The notes below the pieces were generated by a model, which was not told the origin of the DNA, ran no database searches, and worked only from the letters and a program-made list of their open reading frames with translations. The translations under genes and the position numbers were made by a program. This document shows positions 24,321-35,221 of a stretch of 40,063 bases of DNA, piece by piece; within the stretch, counting starts at the first letter, position 1; every line of letters begins with the position of its first letter. The stretch is from Planctomycetota bacterium. GTDB taxonomy: Bacteria > Planctomycetota > GCA-002687715. Location of the stretch: positions 1 through 40,063 of the forward strand of contig NZBC01000195.1 of assembly GCA_002687715.1 (NCBI GenBank), in the 5' to 3' direction.

Positions 24321-26123
24321 TCAGCGATGCCCATCATCGCCTTCGGCGATGGCTTCGAGAGTCGTCCACCGTTCGTAGGCACTCTCGAGGTCGCGGGTGA
24401 GTGACTCGAGACGTTCCTTGGCGGCGGCGATGTCGGCTCCGGTGCCCGTGTAGAAGTCCGGCGAGGACATCGTCGCAAGGAGTGCATCCTTGTCGGCCTC
24501 GAGGGCCTCGATACGGGCGGGGAGGCCGTCGAGCTCGCGTTTCTCGTTGTAGCTCAGACGGCGCGGTGCCGGGGATTGAGGGCGTCGTTGCTTGGAGGCC
24601 GAAGGACTCCGCTCGACACCCGGCTCGGGGGGCCGTTGCCTCAACCAGTCCTCGTAGCCTCCGTCGTATTCCGTCACCCGTCCGTCGCCCTCGAACACCA
24701 TCGTCGACGTCACGACGTTGTCGAGGAAGGAGCGGTCGTGGCTCACCAGAAGGAGCGTGCCCTTGAACTCGATGAGCAGGTCCTCGAGGAGCTCCAGCGT
24801 CTCGAGGTCGAGGTCATTGGTGGGTTCGTCGAGGACGAGCACGTTGCAGGGACGCGCCAGGATGCGGGCGAGCTGGAGCCGGTTGCGTTCGCCTCCGGAG
24901 AGGTGGGTGATCGGGCCGCGGGCCTGCTCCGCAGTGAAGAGAAAATCCTCGAGGTAGCCGAAGATGTGACGCGATCTCCCACCGATCGTGACCGTGTCGC
25001 CGTCGTCGATCACGTTCTCGCGAACGCTCTTCGTCTCGTCGAGCTCGGAGTGCAACTGATCGAACACCGCTGTCTCGATCTTGGTGCCGTGGTCGACGGT
25101 CCCCGCGTCGGGCGAGAGGTCTCCGAGCAGAATGCGGAGCAACGTGCTCTTGCCGCATCCGTTCTTGCCGATGATCCCGATGCGGTCGCCGCGGAGGATT
25201 GTGGTGGAGAAACCGTCGACGATCCGGGCGTCGTCGAACGCGTGAGCCAACCCCTTCGCGCGGATCACGACCCGCCCCGTCCGGTCGGCTTCGTGGAGCT
25301 GGGCTCGGACCCGACCCGGTTGTTCCCGCCGCGCGCGCCGGTCATCGCGCATCGCCTTCAGGGCACGGACGCGACCCATGTTGCGCGCCCGTCGCGCCTT
25401 CATGCCGCGCCGGAGCCAGGCTTCCTCCTTCGCGAGCTTCTTGTCGGCGACGGCGCGCTCCTCCCCCTCGGACTGGAGCTCCGCCTCCTTGCGCGCGAGG
25501 TAGGTCTGGTAGTCGCACGCGTAGCTCTTCAGCTGACCGCGATCGAGATCGAGGATGCGGGTTGCCACACGCTGCAGGAACGTACGGTCGTGGGTCACGA
25601 AGAGCAGTGCCCCAGGGCGGCGCACGAGCATGGACTCGAGGCGCGTGATTGCGCTGATGTCGAGGTGGTTCGTCGGCTCGTCGAGGAGGAGTACGTCGGG
25701 CTCTGAGACCAGTGCTTGTGCGAGGAGCGTACGCCGCTTCAGACCGGCCGAGAGCGTCGCCACTTCTGCGTCGGGGTCGAGGTCGAGCAGCGAGACCGCC
25801 TGGTCGACGCGACGGTCGGCCTGCCAGGTGCCGGCGACCTCGGTGCCCTCGAGGGCCTGGAGGAGATGCTCGAGGATCGTCCCGGGTGCGCTCCGAGGTA
25901 CGTGCTGGGAGAGCCCCGACACTTGCACCTGCTGGGCAATGACGACCTCGCCGTCATCCGGGACCACCTGCCCCAGGATGAGCCTCATGAGGGTGGACTT
26001 GCCCGTCCCGTTGCGACCGACGAGCCCCACGCGTTCCCCGGGCTCGATCTGCAGATCGACTCCGTCGAGGAGCGGGGGTCCCTCGAAACCGATGCTGACT
26101 TCCCTGAACCCGACGATCGCCAT
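24321..26123 (-). CDS. uup: ABC-F family ATPase, Uup type
   Basis: A 600-residue cytoplasmic protein with two ATPase cassettes and no membrane part, as in ribosome- or DNA-associated ABC-F proteins. Cassette 1: Walker A GRNGTGKS (36-43), a weak signature LSAGLKRR (124-131), Walker B VLLLDEPTNHLD. Cassette 2: GKNGCGKS (319-326), LSGGERNRLQLARIL (408-422), VLVLDEPTNDLD. A charged linker with KARRARNMGRVRALKAM lies at 242-258. The C-terminal 90 residues form a coiled coil (LPARIEALEADKDALLATM, RLESLTRDLESAYERW) that marks the Uup branch. ATG 26123 (MAIVGFREVSIGFEG) was chosen. Longer upstream reading is not conserved. Confidence 0.92.
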   Translation of the reverse strand: MAIVGFREVSIGFEGPPLLDGVDLQIEPGERVGLVGRNGTGKSTLMRLILGQVVPDDGEVVIAQQVQVSGLSQHVPRSAPGTILEHLLQALEGTEVAGTWQADRRVDQAVSLLDLDPDAEVATLSAGLKRRTLLAQALVSEPDVLLLDEPTNHLDISAITRLESMLVRRPGALLFVTHDRTFLQRVATRILDLDRGQLKSYACDYQTYLARKEAELQSEGEERAVADKKLAKEEAWLRRGMKARRARNMGRVRALKAMRDDRRARREQPGRVRAQLHEADRTGRVVIRAKGLAHAFDDARIVDGFSTTILRGDRIGIIGKNGCGKSTLLRILLGDLSPDAGTVDHGTKIETAVFDQLHSELDETKSVRENVIDDGDTVTIGGRSRHIFGYLEDFLFTAEQARGPITHLSGGERNRLQLARILARPCNVLVLDEPTNDLDLETLELLEDLLIEFKGTLLLVSHDRSFLDNVVTSTMVFEGDGRVTEYDGGYEDWLRQRPPEPGVERSPSASKQRRPQSPAPRRLSYNEKRELDGLPARIEALEADKDALLATMSSPDFYTGTGADIAAAKERLESLTRDLESAYERWTTLEAIAEGDDGHR

Positions 26124-26427
26124 CTGACTCGCTGCTCGTGAACTCGAGCGATGCGTAGCGTGCAGAAAGCGCGGTCGATTGCAAGCGGCCGGCTGCTGCC
26201 GGTGGTGAAGGCGGACCCGCGCGTCTGTTTCATTGCCAACCACGCCGTGCCGATGCCGGAGCGGTGCGTCCCGTTCCTTCTCTCGTTTTCGGGTCACCTC
26301 TGGTCTGGCCGGGGCAAGTCCATTGCGATTGGCGACCGATAGACCACTGGACCGACACCGGAGAGGCGCAGTGGATCGTTCCGAGGACGGCCGGAGACTC
26401 GGACCCGGGAACCGGAGCACGCAAAAC
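26124..26427. other. Gap of 304 bases between divergent genes, no gene recognised
   Basis: The starts of the ABC-F gene (minus, 26123) and the serpin (plus, 26428) face away from each other across this gap, so it should hold both promoters. Short open readings here show no family resemblance. I see no clear promoter hexamers or hairpins. Confidence 0.5.
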
Positions 26428-27564
26428 ATGCTGGAAACCAAGAGCAACTCAGACCTGATCGGGCGGATCGGTGATCTCGGATTCGACTTGCTCCGTGAGG
26501 TCTCGGATGGCGGGAACAGCGCGGTCTGCCCCCTGAGCGTGGGTATGGCTCTCGCGATGCTGATTCCCGGCGCTCGCGGAAAGACGCGGGAGGAGCTCGC
26601 CCGGTGTGTCGGGGCTGATGAGCTGAGGGATGTCGCCGATCTGCTCGAGGCATTGCCTCGGCCGACCGAGGTCACGGCTGCCCCGGGTGAGACGGCCCCC
26701 TACCGCCTGACCGTCGCGAACGCGGCGTTCACGCACGACCGATTCCATGTCGAGGAGGAGTTCCTGTCGGAGCTCCGGTCGATCCTCGGCGTCGAGGTCT
26801 TCCCCACGAACTTCGATGACGCGGAGGGTTCCGCCGAACGCATCAACGGCTGGGTATCGCGGAGCACGAACGGGTTGATCCCGGCCATCACCGATGAGGA
26901 CGCCATCCACGACCTGCTCCGCCTCGTGCTGATCAATGCGGTGCACTTCAAGGGGACCTGGCGGAACGAATTCGAGAAGGACGCGACCGCTCCGGCCCCG
27001 TTCCATGGTCAGTCGGGGACCGTGGACGTCCCCATGATGGCCCTGACGAGGTACTTCTCCTACGTCGCCGACCCGGAACGTGGAGTGACCGCCATTCGGC
27101 TTCCGTACCGCAACGCTTCGATGATCATCATCGTTCCGGACTCCGGCGAGTTCGGGAAGGTCGCCGACGGCCTCGACGTCGCGGCCATTGATGGGATCGT
27201 TGCTTCGATGGGCGCGGCGGAGCTTGCATTCGAGATGCCACGCTTCGAGATCGCGGCGACGGCCTCCCTCGTGGGACCGCTTCAAGAGCTCGGACTCCAC
27301 GACGTCTTCGAAGGCGATGCCGCGGACCTCTCGGGCATCACACCACATGGCCCCGGCCTGGTCGTCGATGAGGTGAAGCACGCCGTTCGCATCATCGTCG
27401 ATGAAGAGGGGACCGAGGCCGCGGCCGTCACATCCGTCGATGTGTGCGAGCTGGATGACGGACCGCTGCCCACTCCCTTCAGGATCGATCGTCCGTTCCT
27501 GTTCACGATCCGCGACGATGCGACAGGCCTCGACCTGTTCATCGGAAGCTGCGTAGACCTCTAG
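26428..27564 (+). CDS. Bacterial serpin (serine protease inhibitor)
   Basis: A 378-residue protein without a signal peptide. Serpin core blocks are present: NSAVCPLSVGMALAMLIPGA (pattern N-x-x-x-x-P-x-S), YRLTVANAAFTHDRF, INGWVSRSTNGLIPAI, LRLVLINAVHFKGTW and VTAIRLPYRNASMIIIVPDS. The reactive loop region reads VDEEGTEAAAVTSVDV (hinge with small residues), then CELDDGPLPTPFRIDRPFLF, in which FRIDRPFLF is the serpin C-terminal strand. The P1 residue falls in CELDDGP but cannot be fixed. A functional inhibitor would need insertion of the hinge, and its Ala/Gly/Thr composition allows that. Cytoplasmic by prediction; the target is unknown. Confidence 0.93.
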   Translation: MLETKSNSDLIGRIGDLGFDLLREVSDGGNSAVCPLSVGMALAMLIPGARGKTREELARCVGADELRDVADLLEALPRPTEVTAAPGETAPYRLTVANAAFTHDRFHVEEEFLSELRSILGVEVFPTNFDDAEGSAERINGWVSRSTNGLIPAITDEDAIHDLLRLVLINAVHFKGTWRNEFEKDATAPAPFHGQSGTVDVPMMALTRYFSYVADPERGVTAIRLPYRNASMIIIVPDSGEFGKVADGLDVAAIDGIVASMGAAELAFEMPRFEIAATASLVGPLQELGLHDVFEGDAADLSGITPHGPGLVVDEVKHAVRIIVDEEGTEAAAVTSVDVCELDDGPLPTPFRIDRPFLFTIRDDATGLDLFIGSCVDL

Positions 27565-27585
27565 CCCGGGGGTTGCTCGGCTCTG

Positions 27586-27615
27586 CGGAGAGCACGGACC
27601 TTCGGGTCCGCTCCG
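27586..27615. repeat. Intergenic hairpin element, copy 2
   Basis: CGGAG at 27586-27590, bulge AGCA, then CGGACC-TTCG-GGTCCG, then CTCCG at 27611-27615. The stem and flanks are the same as in the element at 9463-9488, with a stable TTCG tetraloop. It lies 21 bases after the serpin stop and may serve as a terminator. Confidence 0.65.
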
Positions 27616-27642
27616 GCGGCGCAGCGGGATCCGGACCCCAGG

Positions 27643-27660
27643 GCGGATCTGGAGGTCCGC
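27643..27660. repeat. Third related hairpin next to copy 2
   Basis: GCGGATC and GGTCCGC pair with one G-T wobble around a TGGA loop. The stem sequence is a variant of the element at 27586, so the gap before the isocitrate dehydrogenase holds two hairpins of this type. Confidence 0.45.
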
Positions 27661-27849
27661 GGTCCCGGCAGCGATTTCGGGCCGGTCGGCAGCCGCAGAA
27701 GCGACGTTTCGCGGCCGCCACGCATGAGTTCTTCGAGATCTTGCCGTGGACGAGCCGGAATCCACCGTCAATGAGCGTGTGCGTTGACGGACGCCCAGAG
27801 CCTACGTACTTTCACCGGCTGGTTTTCGGCGCCTCGGAGACACTCTCGG

Positions 27850-30075
<2,226 letters not shown>

Positions 30076-30160
30076 GCCCGTGGGCCGTCGCTCTTGCCGG
30101 CCGTAGCGGATCTTCTCCGCGCGAGTCATCGGCGGCACAAACGAGGTGGCCTGCCGGGTT

Positions 30161-30166
30161 TAGAAT
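30161..30166 (+). promoter_or_regulatory. Possible -10 element for the sigma/kinase operon
   Basis: TAGAAT lies seven bases before the ATG at 30173 and close to the TATAAT consensus. If used, the transcript would have almost no leader. No convincing -35 is seen at the usual spacing, so the call is weak. Confidence 0.25.
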
Positions 30167-30172
30167 GGTCGC

Positions 30173-30757
30173 ATGGTGGACGACCGTGGCGCGCAAATCG
30201 GGCTCACGCACGAGATCGTTGAGCGGATCAACGCCGGCGATACCGGGGCCTGGAACGATCTCTGGAGCCGCGTCCACGACGGCCTGTTGTTCGCAGTGCG
30301 TTGTCGTCTGGGACCGGCGCTGCGTCGCCATCTCGAGAGCGAGGACATCCTGCAGAGTGTTGCCCTGGAAGCGCTCCGCGACCTGCCGGGGTTCGTGCCA
30401 CGCGGCGCCGACGGGTTGCGGCACTTCCTCCATGTACTCGTCACCCGGAAGATCCGGGACCGGGTCGACACGTTCGGTGCTGCAAAACGGCAAGGCACGG
30501 AGCGGCTTGGGGAACGCGAGATCGCCGCAGCGGGTTCGACGGCGGGCTACCGGGACCCCGATCTCTATGCACCACTCGAGCGCGCGATAGATGCTCTGCC
30601 GGAAGAGATGCGAGAGGTGATCCTGCTGCACCGCATCGACGGCCTGCCGTCAAAGGAGGTCGCTGATCGAATGGGACGCTCCGACGTCGCCGTCCGCAAG
30701 CTCTACTCCCGGGCGCTTCGCCTTCTGCGTCCGTCCTTGCCGGAGTCGAGCTCGTGA
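30173..30757 (+). CDS. ECF-type sigma-70 family factor
   Basis: A 194-residue sigma factor. Region 2 lies at about 25-95 (AWNDLWSRVHDGLLFAVRCR, ESEDILQSVALEALRDLPGF, LRHFLHVLVTRKIRDRVD). Region 4 lies at about 135-185 (LERAIDALPEEMREVILLHR, DGLPSKEVADRMGRSDVAVR, KLYSRALRLLR), with the helix-turn-helix. No anti-sigma factor gene is nearby. Instead the gene overlaps the Ser/Thr kinase by GTGA (30754-30757), an arrangement known in planctomycete ECF groups, where kinase phosphorylation is thought to control sigma activity. A candidate -10 (TAGAAT at 30161) lies just upstream. Confidence 0.9.
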   Translation: MVDDRGAQIGLTHEIVERINAGDTGAWNDLWSRVHDGLLFAVRCRLGPALRRHLESEDILQSVALEALRDLPGFVPRGADGLRHFLHVLVTRKIRDRVDTFGAAKRQGTERLGEREIAAAGSTAGYRDPDLYAPLERAIDALPEEMREVILLHRIDGLPSKEVADRMGRSDVAVRKLYSRALRLLRPSLPESSS

Positions 30758-32925
30758 CGGTGGACGACCTCGTTGCGGAGTGGTTGCGCCTGAGGGAGAC
30801 GGGCCCCGCCCCCTCTCCCGAGGAGTTCGCGGCCGCTCACGGTGGTGAGGGGGAGCTGCTGTCCGCGATCCGCTCCCTCGTCGAGGCGGAGTCCGCGATT
30901 CCAACGACCTCGGGGCTGCCGGACCTCATCGGTCGCTACCGGGTCGGGACCCTCCTCGGAGCCGGAGCTTCGGGCATGGTGCTGAAGGGAGTCGCCGAAG
31001 ATGGCACCGAGGTCGCGTTGAAGATGCTGGCGCCAGGACTCGTCGGCGATTCCCGGGCCCGGGCCCGTCATGCGCGCGAGGCGGAGATGCTGCGAGACGT
31101 CCAACACCCGAACGTCGTCCGCGTTCTGGAGGTGGTCGAGGCGGGCTCGACGCCGGTCCTCGTGATGGAGCACGTCTCCGGCCGCGATCTCGGCCAACGC
31201 CTGGATGCCGGTGACATCGTTGGCGATGAAGATCGCTTCATCGTCGCCGCGCGCATCGCGGCCGGGATCGCTCACGGACTCTCGTGGGCCCACGCGCGGG
31301 CGCTCGTGCATCGTGACCTGAAACCGTCGAACGTGATCCTCCGGCCGGACGGCACGCCGGTCCTTGTTGATTTCGGGCTCGCGGCCGACGAGCGGGCGAC
31401 CGCGCTGACCCGTACGGGGGACGTCCTCGGCACGCCAGCGTACATGGCGCCGGAGCAGGCCCGAGGGCGACGGGTCGGACCGGCCGCAGACGTGTACGCG
31501 CTGGGCGCGATCACCTTCGAGATGGTCGCGGGCCGCCCGCCATTCACCGGTGACCAGCCGGGGGAGATGATGCGGCGTCTGAGGCGCTCGCCCGCACCGA
31601 GGGTGCGCAGCGTCTGCCCGTCGTGCCCGCGCCCACTCGCCCGCATCGTCGATGCGATGCTCGCCCCCAACCCGGCGTGGCGACCGACGCCGGTGGGTGC
31701 CGTCGCGGCTGATCTCGAGGCGTTCCTCGGGAATCGTCCGGTTGCCGCGCGGCCACCCGGGATGCTGCGGCGGTTCGGGTGGCGCGTCGTCGCGAACCCC
31801 GCTCCCGTGGGTGTCCTGCTCATCGTCATCCTTGGACTCGCCACGGGGCTCCTCATATCGACGGCTCGAGATCGAGAGCGCCGCCGTCAGGAGTCGCTCG
31901 ACAAGGCCGTCCGCGTGGCCGCGCTGGCGATCCTCGAGCCCATGAGTCCGAATGGTCTCGACGCCGCGGCGACGGTCGTCCGGTCGCTGGCTCCGGACCA
32001 TCCGTGGTCGGCCGCGCTCGAGTGGCTTCGCGAAGGCCGAACGCTCGAGACGACCGATGACCCGCTGTTGCGCCGGATCCAGTCCGCGGAGCGCGTACGC
32101 CGCGAAGGAGACTCGACGCGAGCGGTGACGATGCTCCTCGATCTCGTGAAGGAGGAGCCCGCCTCGGACCTCGCGTGGGCGGTGCTGCTCGAAGCCGCGC
32201 GCGATCTCGACGATGGGGGCGAGGTGATCGCGCTCGCGCAAGACGCCCGGGTTCGGTCGGACGTACTCAGCGTCGGGCTCGCGCACCTGCTTTCGCGCGC
32301 CGGACGACACGTGGAGGCGGCGCGGCTCCTGTCGAAGGTGCGCAGCGACTCGCGTTGGCTCGGCTACCACCAGGCGTGCGCGGAGTGGAGAGGCGGAGAG
32401 GAGGCGCGCGCGTTGGCCACGGCGGGGAAGACCGACGTGGAATCCCGCATCCAGTTCGCGCGGTTTCTGGAAGGGTTGGATCGTCGGGACCGTGCCCTCG
32501 AGGTATATCGCGACGTGTTGACCGCGGATCCAGGCCGGCTTGATGCACGGTTCCATCTGGCGAACAGCCTCGCGACCGAGGAGCGGGTGGTGGAGGCGCG
32601 CGCGGAGTACGAAGCGTTGCTCGTTCATCACCCGAACCATGCGCCGACGCTGGTGGCGTTGGCCTGGCTGCACGCGTGGGTCTGTGGACACGAATCCTGC
32701 AAGGTCGTGCGCGACCCCGATCGCGCCATGACGCTGGCCACGGCTGCGCTACGCGCGGATCGCGGCGCGCAGCGCCTTGTGGTCGGCACGGCGACCCGAA
32801 TCGCACGGCACCTGGACCGGCGCGGCGAACTACGTGCGGTGGTCGTGCAGCTGCGCCGGGCCGGCCGGGATGCCGGACGTCCGGTCGCGCTGCTCGACGA
32901 CGCGCTGCGCGACCTGGACCAGTAG
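30754..32925 (+). CDS. Membrane Ser/Thr protein kinase with TPR-like outer domain
   Basis: A 723-residue protein with GTG start overlapping the sigma-factor stop. The kinase lobe runs from about 61: glycine loop LLGAGASGMV (68-77), Lys90 in VALKML, HRDLKPSN (186-193), VDFGLA (205-210) and GTPAYMAPEQ (226-235). A membrane helix lies at 351-370 (PVGVLLIVILGLATGLLIST). The rest (about 380-720) is helical pairs such as AVTMLLDLVKEEPASDLAWA, HVEAARLLSKVRSDSRW, RALEVYRDVLTADPGRLDAR and EARAEYEALLVHHPNHAPTL, i.e. TPR-like repeats facing outside. The arrangement suits a receptor kinase that senses an outside partner and signals to the sigma factor. Ligand unknown. Confidence 0.93.
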   Translation: MTVDDLVAEWLRLRETGPAPSPEEFAAAHGGEGELLSAIRSLVEAESAIPTTSGLPDLIGRYRVGTLLGAGASGMVLKGVAEDGTEVALKMLAPGLVGDSRARARHAREAEMLRDVQHPNVVRVLEVVEAGSTPVLVMEHVSGRDLGQRLDAGDIVGDEDRFIVAARIAAGIAHGLSWAHARALVHRDLKPSNVILRPDGTPVLVDFGLAADERATALTRTGDVLGTPAYMAPEQARGRRVGPAADVYALGAITFEMVAGRPPFTGDQPGEMMRRLRRSPAPRVRSVCPSCPRPLARIVDAMLAPNPAWRPTPVGAVAADLEAFLGNRPVAARPPGMLRRFGWRVVANPAPVGVLLIVILGLATGLLISTARDRERRRQESLDKAVRVAALAILEPMSPNGLDAAATVVRSLAPDHPWSAALEWLREGRTLETTDDPLLRRIQSAERVRREGDSTRAVTMLLDLVKEEPASDLAWAVLLEAARDLDDGGEVIALAQDARVRSDVLSVGLAHLLSRAGRHVEAARLLSKVRSDSRWLGYHQACAEWRGGEEARALATAGKTDVESRIQFARFLEGLDRRDRALEVYRDVLTADPGRLDARFHLANSLATEERVVEARAEYEALLVHHPNHAPTLVALAWLHAWVCGHESCKVVRDPDRAMTLATAALRADRGAQRLVVGTATRIARHLDRRGELRAVVVQLRRAGRDAGRPVALLDDALRDLDQ

Positions 32926-32928
32926 GTC

Positions 32929-34287
32929 CTACCAGGCCCGAAGGGCGTACAGCCCCGGGCCGGCAGGTTCGAACACGGTCGCCAGGCTCCCGAGGAGAGC
33001 ATTCGCAGCGCCGGGGAGGCCCGGGGCCTGCACGAGGCCCGCGAACGGCGACGCGAACGCGGGGGAGCCGTAGTGCGAGGGGATGGCGACCGACACGCAG
33101 GTCGGCGGTGTCGCCGTGAAGCCCTGGCCGGGGAGGCCGGGCCCGATCCCCATCTGGCCGTACGTGGTCGAGGTGATGTACTGGTTCACGAACTGCCTGC
33201 AGATGACGATGCGGCCGTCACCCCACAGTTCGCAGACGAAGGACGCCCTCTGGGCGCCGAGGTTGGCGGGTGGGTAGGAGAAGTTGAAGGAGTCGATGAC
33301 GTGCTTCCAGCGGAGGATGACTCGGGCGGGAGTCGTCGCGCTGGCGAGCACGAATTCGCGGGTCACGTCCGAGACGACGCCGACGGGGAGGCCCGGGTGC
33401 GGCGCCACGCTGCCGTCGAAGTGGTTGACGTCGATGCGCGGCCGAGCCTCCGGGGACGGAGCGTAGCAGCCGAAGTCCTCGATCTCGCCGGTCGGGTCGC
33501 AGGGAGATCCCGGCGCCAGGAAGTCGAGGAACCCGTCGACGTGGAGATTCGCGAACGGTGCGGGCACGCCATAGAACATGAACCCCGGTGGCGTTGCGAC
33601 CGCGGTCTGCCCCGAAGAGAGGTGTGAGAGACCCCCGCTCCCGCACGGGGTCGTGAGCGCAGGTTTGAGGCTGGTCTCCCACGGGCTGGGTCCGGGCAGG
33701 ACGGACACGGCGTTGGAAAGAACGATGACTCCGGATGGCGTCGTGAGCAGGGCCTGGAGAGTGACCGCGCCGGTTCCCAACGGGAGGATCGGATAGGTCA
33801 GAGGCATCGACCAGGTCAGCGGCCACCCGGGGTCGGTCGGCGAGACCACGGGCGGCGGACTGAAGAACCCACCGCCGTCGACGAGCACGCCGCCGAGCGG
33901 CAGAACCGAGACGGTCAGGCTCTGGCCGGTCTGGCACGGCGCGGCGAGAAGAGGCGTCGGGGTCGCGGCCAGATTCGGTGCACCGATCGCCCACGCGATC
34001 GTGACCGTCGAGCCAGCGCCGAACGGCGTCGGGCCGAGCGCCCCTCCCGGGGCGGACATGCGTAGGGTGATGCTCGAGCCCGGAGACGCGTACGCCGTGT
34101 ACGGGTTCCCGGCCGCTCCCGGGGCAAGCGCCGTCGGTCCGCTCCCCGGGGCTCCGGGTAGGTGCCCGATCGCCGCGTGGGTGGAAGTGTGGTTCGCGAG
34201 GACGTCGAGGTGGACTCCGCAGCTACCGGGGCCTTGAGCTACGACAGGGCCGAGCAACACGAGAATGAGAGTGAATCGACAGAACAT
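32929..34287 (-). CDS. Secreted hypothetical protein, Gly/Pro/Ser-rich
   Basis: A 452-residue protein with a signal peptide (MFCRFTLILVLLGPVVAQ). The first half is low in charge and rich in Gly, Pro and Ala (GSSITLRMSAPGGALGPTPF, VSPTDPGWPLTWSMPLTYPI). The C-terminal half (FANLHVDGFLDFLAPGSPCD, RVILRWKHVIDSFNFSYPPA, VCELWGDGRIVICRQFVNQY, YGQMGIGPGLPGQGF) is the beta-rich layout of secreted planctomycete proteins with a W-K-x-V type strand. No enzyme motif is seen. ATG 34287 has AAGGAGT eight bases upstream. It is divergent from the DUF1080 gene across 107 bases. Confidence 0.75.
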   Translation of the reverse strand: MFCRFTLILVLLGPVVAQGPGSCGVHLDVLANHTSTHAAIGHLPGAPGSGPTALAPGAAGNPYTAYASPGSSITLRMSAPGGALGPTPFGAGSTVTIAWAIGAPNLAATPTPLLAAPCQTGQSLTVSVLPLGGVLVDGGGFFSPPPVVSPTDPGWPLTWSMPLTYPILPLGTGAVTLQALLTTPSGVIVLSNAVSVLPGPSPWETSLKPALTTPCGSGGLSHLSSGQTAVATPPGFMFYGVPAPFANLHVDGFLDFLAPGSPCDPTGEIEDFGCYAPSPEARPRIDVNHFDGSVAPHPGLPVGVVSDVTREFVLASATTPARVILRWKHVIDSFNFSYPPANLGAQRASFVCELWGDGRIVICRQFVNQYITSTTYGQMGIGPGLPGQGFTATPPTCVSVAIPSHYGSPAFASPFAGLVQAPGLPGAANALLGSLATVFEPAGPGLYALRAW

Positions 34288-34394
34288 GATGGGACTCCTT
34301 CGTTCGAGGCGGGGCGTCCCGCTGCACGGACGCCAGAGCGGAGGAGCCGCTAGTCTGTGACCGGGTTTTCGTCGGAGCGTATCATCGGGCCGCC

Positions 34395-35186
34395 ATGAAC
34401 AACTTCCAGACCCACCTTCGCGTCGCCAGCCTGTTGGCGCTTGCACTGTTCGCCGCGTCGTCCTTGCTGGAGCCCAGAGAGGAGGACGCGAGACCGACCG
34501 GCCCGCTGCCCAAGGCCTATGTCAGCGGCGAGGGGTGGACCGCGCTCACCCTGGACGACTTCGTCAACGTGAACGGCAAGCCCGATACGTGGACCGAGCG
34601 CGATGGAGCGATCGTCTGCACCGGCCGGCCGCTGGGTGGCGCGCGCACGAAGAAGCAATACACGAACTTCGAGCTCGTCCTGGAGTGGAAGCACAATACC
34701 CACGCGGGCAACTCCGGGGTGTTCGTCTGGTGCCCGGAAGCCGCCTTCACCGACCTTCCGCCCGGCCGGCTCCCGCGAACCGGTATCGAGGTCCAGGTGC
34801 TGGACCTCGGCTACGAGGAGGATTGGGAGAAGTCCAAGCAGAAGCCCTCGGACTGGTTTACGAGCCACGGCGACGTGTTTCCAGTCGGCAAGGCGAAGAT
34901 GAAGGCCTTCACGCCTCAGATCGAGTACCAGAAGGCGGACGGCACGTCGTACAGAGTGGGCAAGCCGAAGAGCACCCGCAGCTTCCCGACCAAGCGCCTC
35001 ACCCGTCGTGCGGGTCAGTGGAATCACTACTACATCCGCGCCATCAACGGCGAGGTTCGTCTGTGGGTGAACGGCGAGGAGGTGAACGGCGGCAACCACT
35101 GCCAGCCCGCGACCGGGTATCTCGCGCTGGAGGCCGAAGGGGCGTCCGTCGAGTACCGGAACCTGCGGATTCGCGAGCTGCCCTGA
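34395..35186 (+). CDS. DUF1080 (3-keto-disaccharide hydrolase) domain protein, secreted
   Basis: A 263-residue protein with an N-terminal hydrophobic signal or anchor (HLRVASLLALALFAASSLL). DUF1080 blocks are present: GWTALTLDDFVNVNGKPDTW, IVCTGRPLGGARTKKQYTNF, FELVLEWKHNTHAGNSGVFV (family E-x-x-W and N-S-G-x-x), GIEVQVLD (pattern G-x-E-x-Q-x-L-D) and a closing GYLALEAEGASVEYRNLRIR. DUF1080 is a concanavalin-like beta-sandwich; some members cleave 3-keto-disaccharides. The predicted activity is inferred from the family. It lies 121 bases before the BlaI gene, and the BlaI operator sits in that gap, so BlaI control of this gene itself is not expected. Confidence 0.92.
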   Translation: MNNFQTHLRVASLLALALFAASSLLEPREEDARPTGPLPKAYVSGEGWTALTLDDFVNVNGKPDTWTERDGAIVCTGRPLGGARTKKQYTNFELVLEWKHNTHAGNSGVFVWCPEAAFTDLPPGRLPRTGIEVQVLDLGYEEDWEKSKQKPSDWFTSHGDVFPVGKAKMKAFTPQIEYQKADGTSYRVGKPKSTRSFPTKRLTRRAGQWNHYYIRAINGEVRLWVNGEEVNGGNHCQPATGYLALEAEGASVEYRNLRIRELP

Positions 35187-35221
35187 GCGGGCTCCGGATC
35201 GCCGAGGGAGGTCGGCCCGAG

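Noticed and set aside
30703..32691. Long minus-strand open frame opposite the kinase
   Set aside because: Opposite all kinase motifs; Arg/His-rich without family resemblance.
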